29,275 nt of DNA, taken from a virus. The position numbers and the translations under genes were made by a program. Positions 27,971-29,275 of this stretch are shown one piece after another. The stretch covers positions 1-29,275 of the IMG/VR virus record IMGVR_UViG_3300024346_000370. One strand, 5' to 3'. The notes beneath the pieces are model-generated. The model had not been told where the DNA came from. It ran no database searches and saw nothing but the letters and a program-made list of their open reading frames with translations. Every line of letters begins with the position of its first letter. The first letter of the stretch is position 1.

Positions 27971-28573
27971 ATGAACGAAAAATCAATCTTAAACAAAGTC
28001 CGCACACTTCTTGGATTGGAAGTGAAGTTGGAAGTAATGAAACTTACTGATGGAGTTTCTATGCTCGAAGCAGAATCTTTTGAAGCAGGTCAACCTGTAT
28101 TCATCCTAACTGAAGACGAACAACGCATCGCACTTCCTATTGGAGAGTATGAATTAGAAGATGGTCGTGTTTTGGTAGTTATCGAAGAAGGTGTTATCGC
28201 TGAGATCAAAGAGGTAAAAGAAGAAGAAGAAATGCCTGAAGCACCTGCTCAAGAACCTGCCGAGGTAGAAGAGGAAGTTGCTGCATCTACTGAAGCTCCA
28301 CAAGCTAAAAAAATCGTTGAGTCTATCGTTAAAGAATCTTTCTTCAGCGAAATAGAAGCACTTAAAAAAGAGAACGAAGAATTGAAAGCGAAACTTTCAG
28401 CACAAGCTACTGAAGTTGCAGAAGAAGTTGCACCAGTTGAATTGAGCGAAGAGCCTAAGCCTATTTCTTTCAATCCTGAAAACACACAAGCTACTGACGT
28501 ATTCAAGTTTGCATCTAAACGAAATGCATCTACTATGGATAGCGTATTATCAAGAATTTCAAACATTAAATAA
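27971..28573 (+). CDS. Scaffold-like capsid assembly protein
   Basis: A 200-residue acidic protein: short N-terminal domain (NKVRTLLGLEVKLEVMKL, then a Val/Ile-rich strand set to residue 80), a Glu/Ala/Pro-rich stretch (EVKEEEEMPEAPAQEPAEVEEE), a coiled coil (SFFSEIEALKKENEELKAKLSAQ) and a C-terminal SKRNASTMDSVLSRIS. Low complexity, high charge and a coiled coil just before the capsid gene are typical of scaffolds. A 56-base A/T-rich gap with ACGCTAT (27924-27930) precedes it. Confidence 0.72.
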   Translation: MNEKSILNKVRTLLGLEVKLEVMKLTDGVSMLEAESFEAGQPVFILTEDEQRIALPIGEYELEDGRVLVVIEEGVIAEIKEVKEEEEMPEAPAQEPAEVEEEVAASTEAPQAKKIVESIVKESFFSEIEALKKENEELKAKLSAQATEVAEEVAPVELSEEPKPISFNPENTQATDVFKFASKRNASTMDSVLSRISNIK

Positions 28574-28582
28574 TTAATAAAA

Positions 28583-29275
28583 ATGGCTACAACCACATCA
28601 ATTACTACTACTTACGCAGGCGAGTTCGCAGGTAAGTACATCGCTGCAGCTTTATTGTCTGCACCAACTCTTGACAAAGGCGGTATCACTATCGCTCCTA
28701 ATGTCAAATACAAGCAAGTAATTAAGCGTGTCAGTACAGACGGGATAATCAAAAATGCGAGCTGCGACTTTGACCCTACATCTACAATCACTCTAACTGA
28801 GCGTGTACTTCAACCTGAGTCTTTTCAAGTAAACTTACAATTGTGTAAAGCTGACTTCCGTTCAGATTGGGATGCAATCCAAATGGGTTACTCTGCATTT
28901 GATACCCTTCCTAAGTCTTTTGCTGACTTCTTAATCGCACACGCTGCTGAGAAAGTTGCACAAGGTATGGAAACTTCAATCTGGCAAGGTGTTAACGCAA
29001 CTGCAGGTGAGTTCGCAGGTATTATGACACAATTGACTACTGATGCGGCTCTTCCTGCTGCACAAGAAATTGCTGGTACTACTGTTACTGCTGCTAACGT
29101 TATCGCTGAGTTAGGTAAAATCGTTGACGCTTGTCCTGCTGCCCTTTACGGAAAAGAAGACTTGAATCTTTACGTTTCACAAAATATCTATCGTGCTTAT
29201 GTTCGTGCATTGGGTGGCTTCGCTGCTTCAGGTGTAGGTGCTAACGGTTACGATAACAAAGGTACAAACCAAGCT
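28583..29275 (+). CDS. Major capsid protein, N-terminal part (gene continues at 1)
   Basis: Starts MATTTSITTTYAGEFAGKYI nine bases after the scaffold-like stop. 231 codons are in this part; the frame continues across the terminal overlap to 401, for 316 residues in all. Segments ITIAPNVKYKQVIKRV, SFQVNLQLCKADF, and a long helix SFADFLIAHAAEKVAQGMETSIWQG fit the N-arm, E-loop and long spine helix of HK97-fold capsids. This is the expected position after protease and scaffold. Confidence 0.9.
   Translation, partial: MATTTSITTTYAGEFAGKYIAAALLSAPTLDKGGITIAPNVKYKQVIKRVSTDGIIKNASCDFDPTSTITLTERVLQPESFQVNLQLCKADFRSDWDAIQMGYSAFDTLPKSFADFLIAHAAEKVAQGMETSIWQGVNATAGEFAGIMTQLTTDAALPAAQEIAGTTVTAANVIAELGKIVDACPAALYGKEDLNLYVSQNIYRAYVRALGGFAASGVGANGYDNKGTNQA
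29133..29275. repeat. Terminal overlap, right copy
   Basis: 143 bases identical to 1-143 except C29149 versus T17. The difference is synonymous (Tyr TAC/TAT). See the left copy. Confidence 0.95.

Overview
The window is an essentially complete genome, about 29.1 kb, of a tailed double-stranded DNA phage with a long, probably non-contractile tail (siphovirus type). The last 143 bases (29133-29275) repeat the first 143 with one synonymous mismatch, so the contig closes on itself and the major capsid gene is cut by the window ends. The host is most likely a member of the Bacteroidota, probably a flavobacterium-like lineage. The evidence is promoters of the TTG-N19-TAnnTTTG type, A-rich start regions with almost no Shine-Dalgarno sequences, low GC, and many proteins of types I associate with phages of that phylum. 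All credible genes are on the + strand, tightly packed, often with 4-14 nt overlaps. I see no integrase, tRNA, CRISPR array or insertion sequence. Layout by region: (1) 27134-29275 continuing through 1-4724: XkdF-like prohead protease, small Cys-rich protein, scaffold-like protein, major capsid protein, major tail protein, a small beta-rich protein, a portal fused to a MuF-like C-terminal domain, connector, and a tail-fibre-like protein. (2) 4721-7689: lysis and accessory genes: small membrane proteins, holin, amidase endolysin, a probable one-piece spanin, and a metallophosphoesterase, ending at a strong terminator. (3) 7793-16677: early region with its own promoters: small unknown proteins, a DnaA-domain-IV-like protein, a replication initiator whose gene carries an 11-bp iteron array, DnaB-type helicase, NinG-like protein, putative PD-(D/E)XK nuclease, ERF annealing protein, YqaJ/lambda-Exo-like nuclease, MazG-like protein, an array of small unknown genes joined by a repeated junction sequence, an SSB-like protein with a DNDLPF tail, and a small HTH protein. 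(4) 16686-27113: a sigma-factor-like regulator heads the packaging and tail operon: small and large terminase subunits, tail chaperones with a -1 frameshift, tail completion proteins, tail tip proteins and tape measure. Two free-standing HNH homing endonuclease genes (11456, 18125) sit in the early and packaging operons. How it may work together: host polymerase would read the early promoters, copying would start at the iterons in the initiator gene, ERF plus exonuclease would drive recombination, and the sigma-like protein would switch on packaging and structural genes. The most unusual signals lie outside protein functions: a 9-mer in the 3' regions of two transcripts that is perfectly complementary to the start codons of two early genes; a two-hairpin leader with complementary loops upstream of the initiator gene; the 11-bp iterons; and the cassette-like small-gene array.
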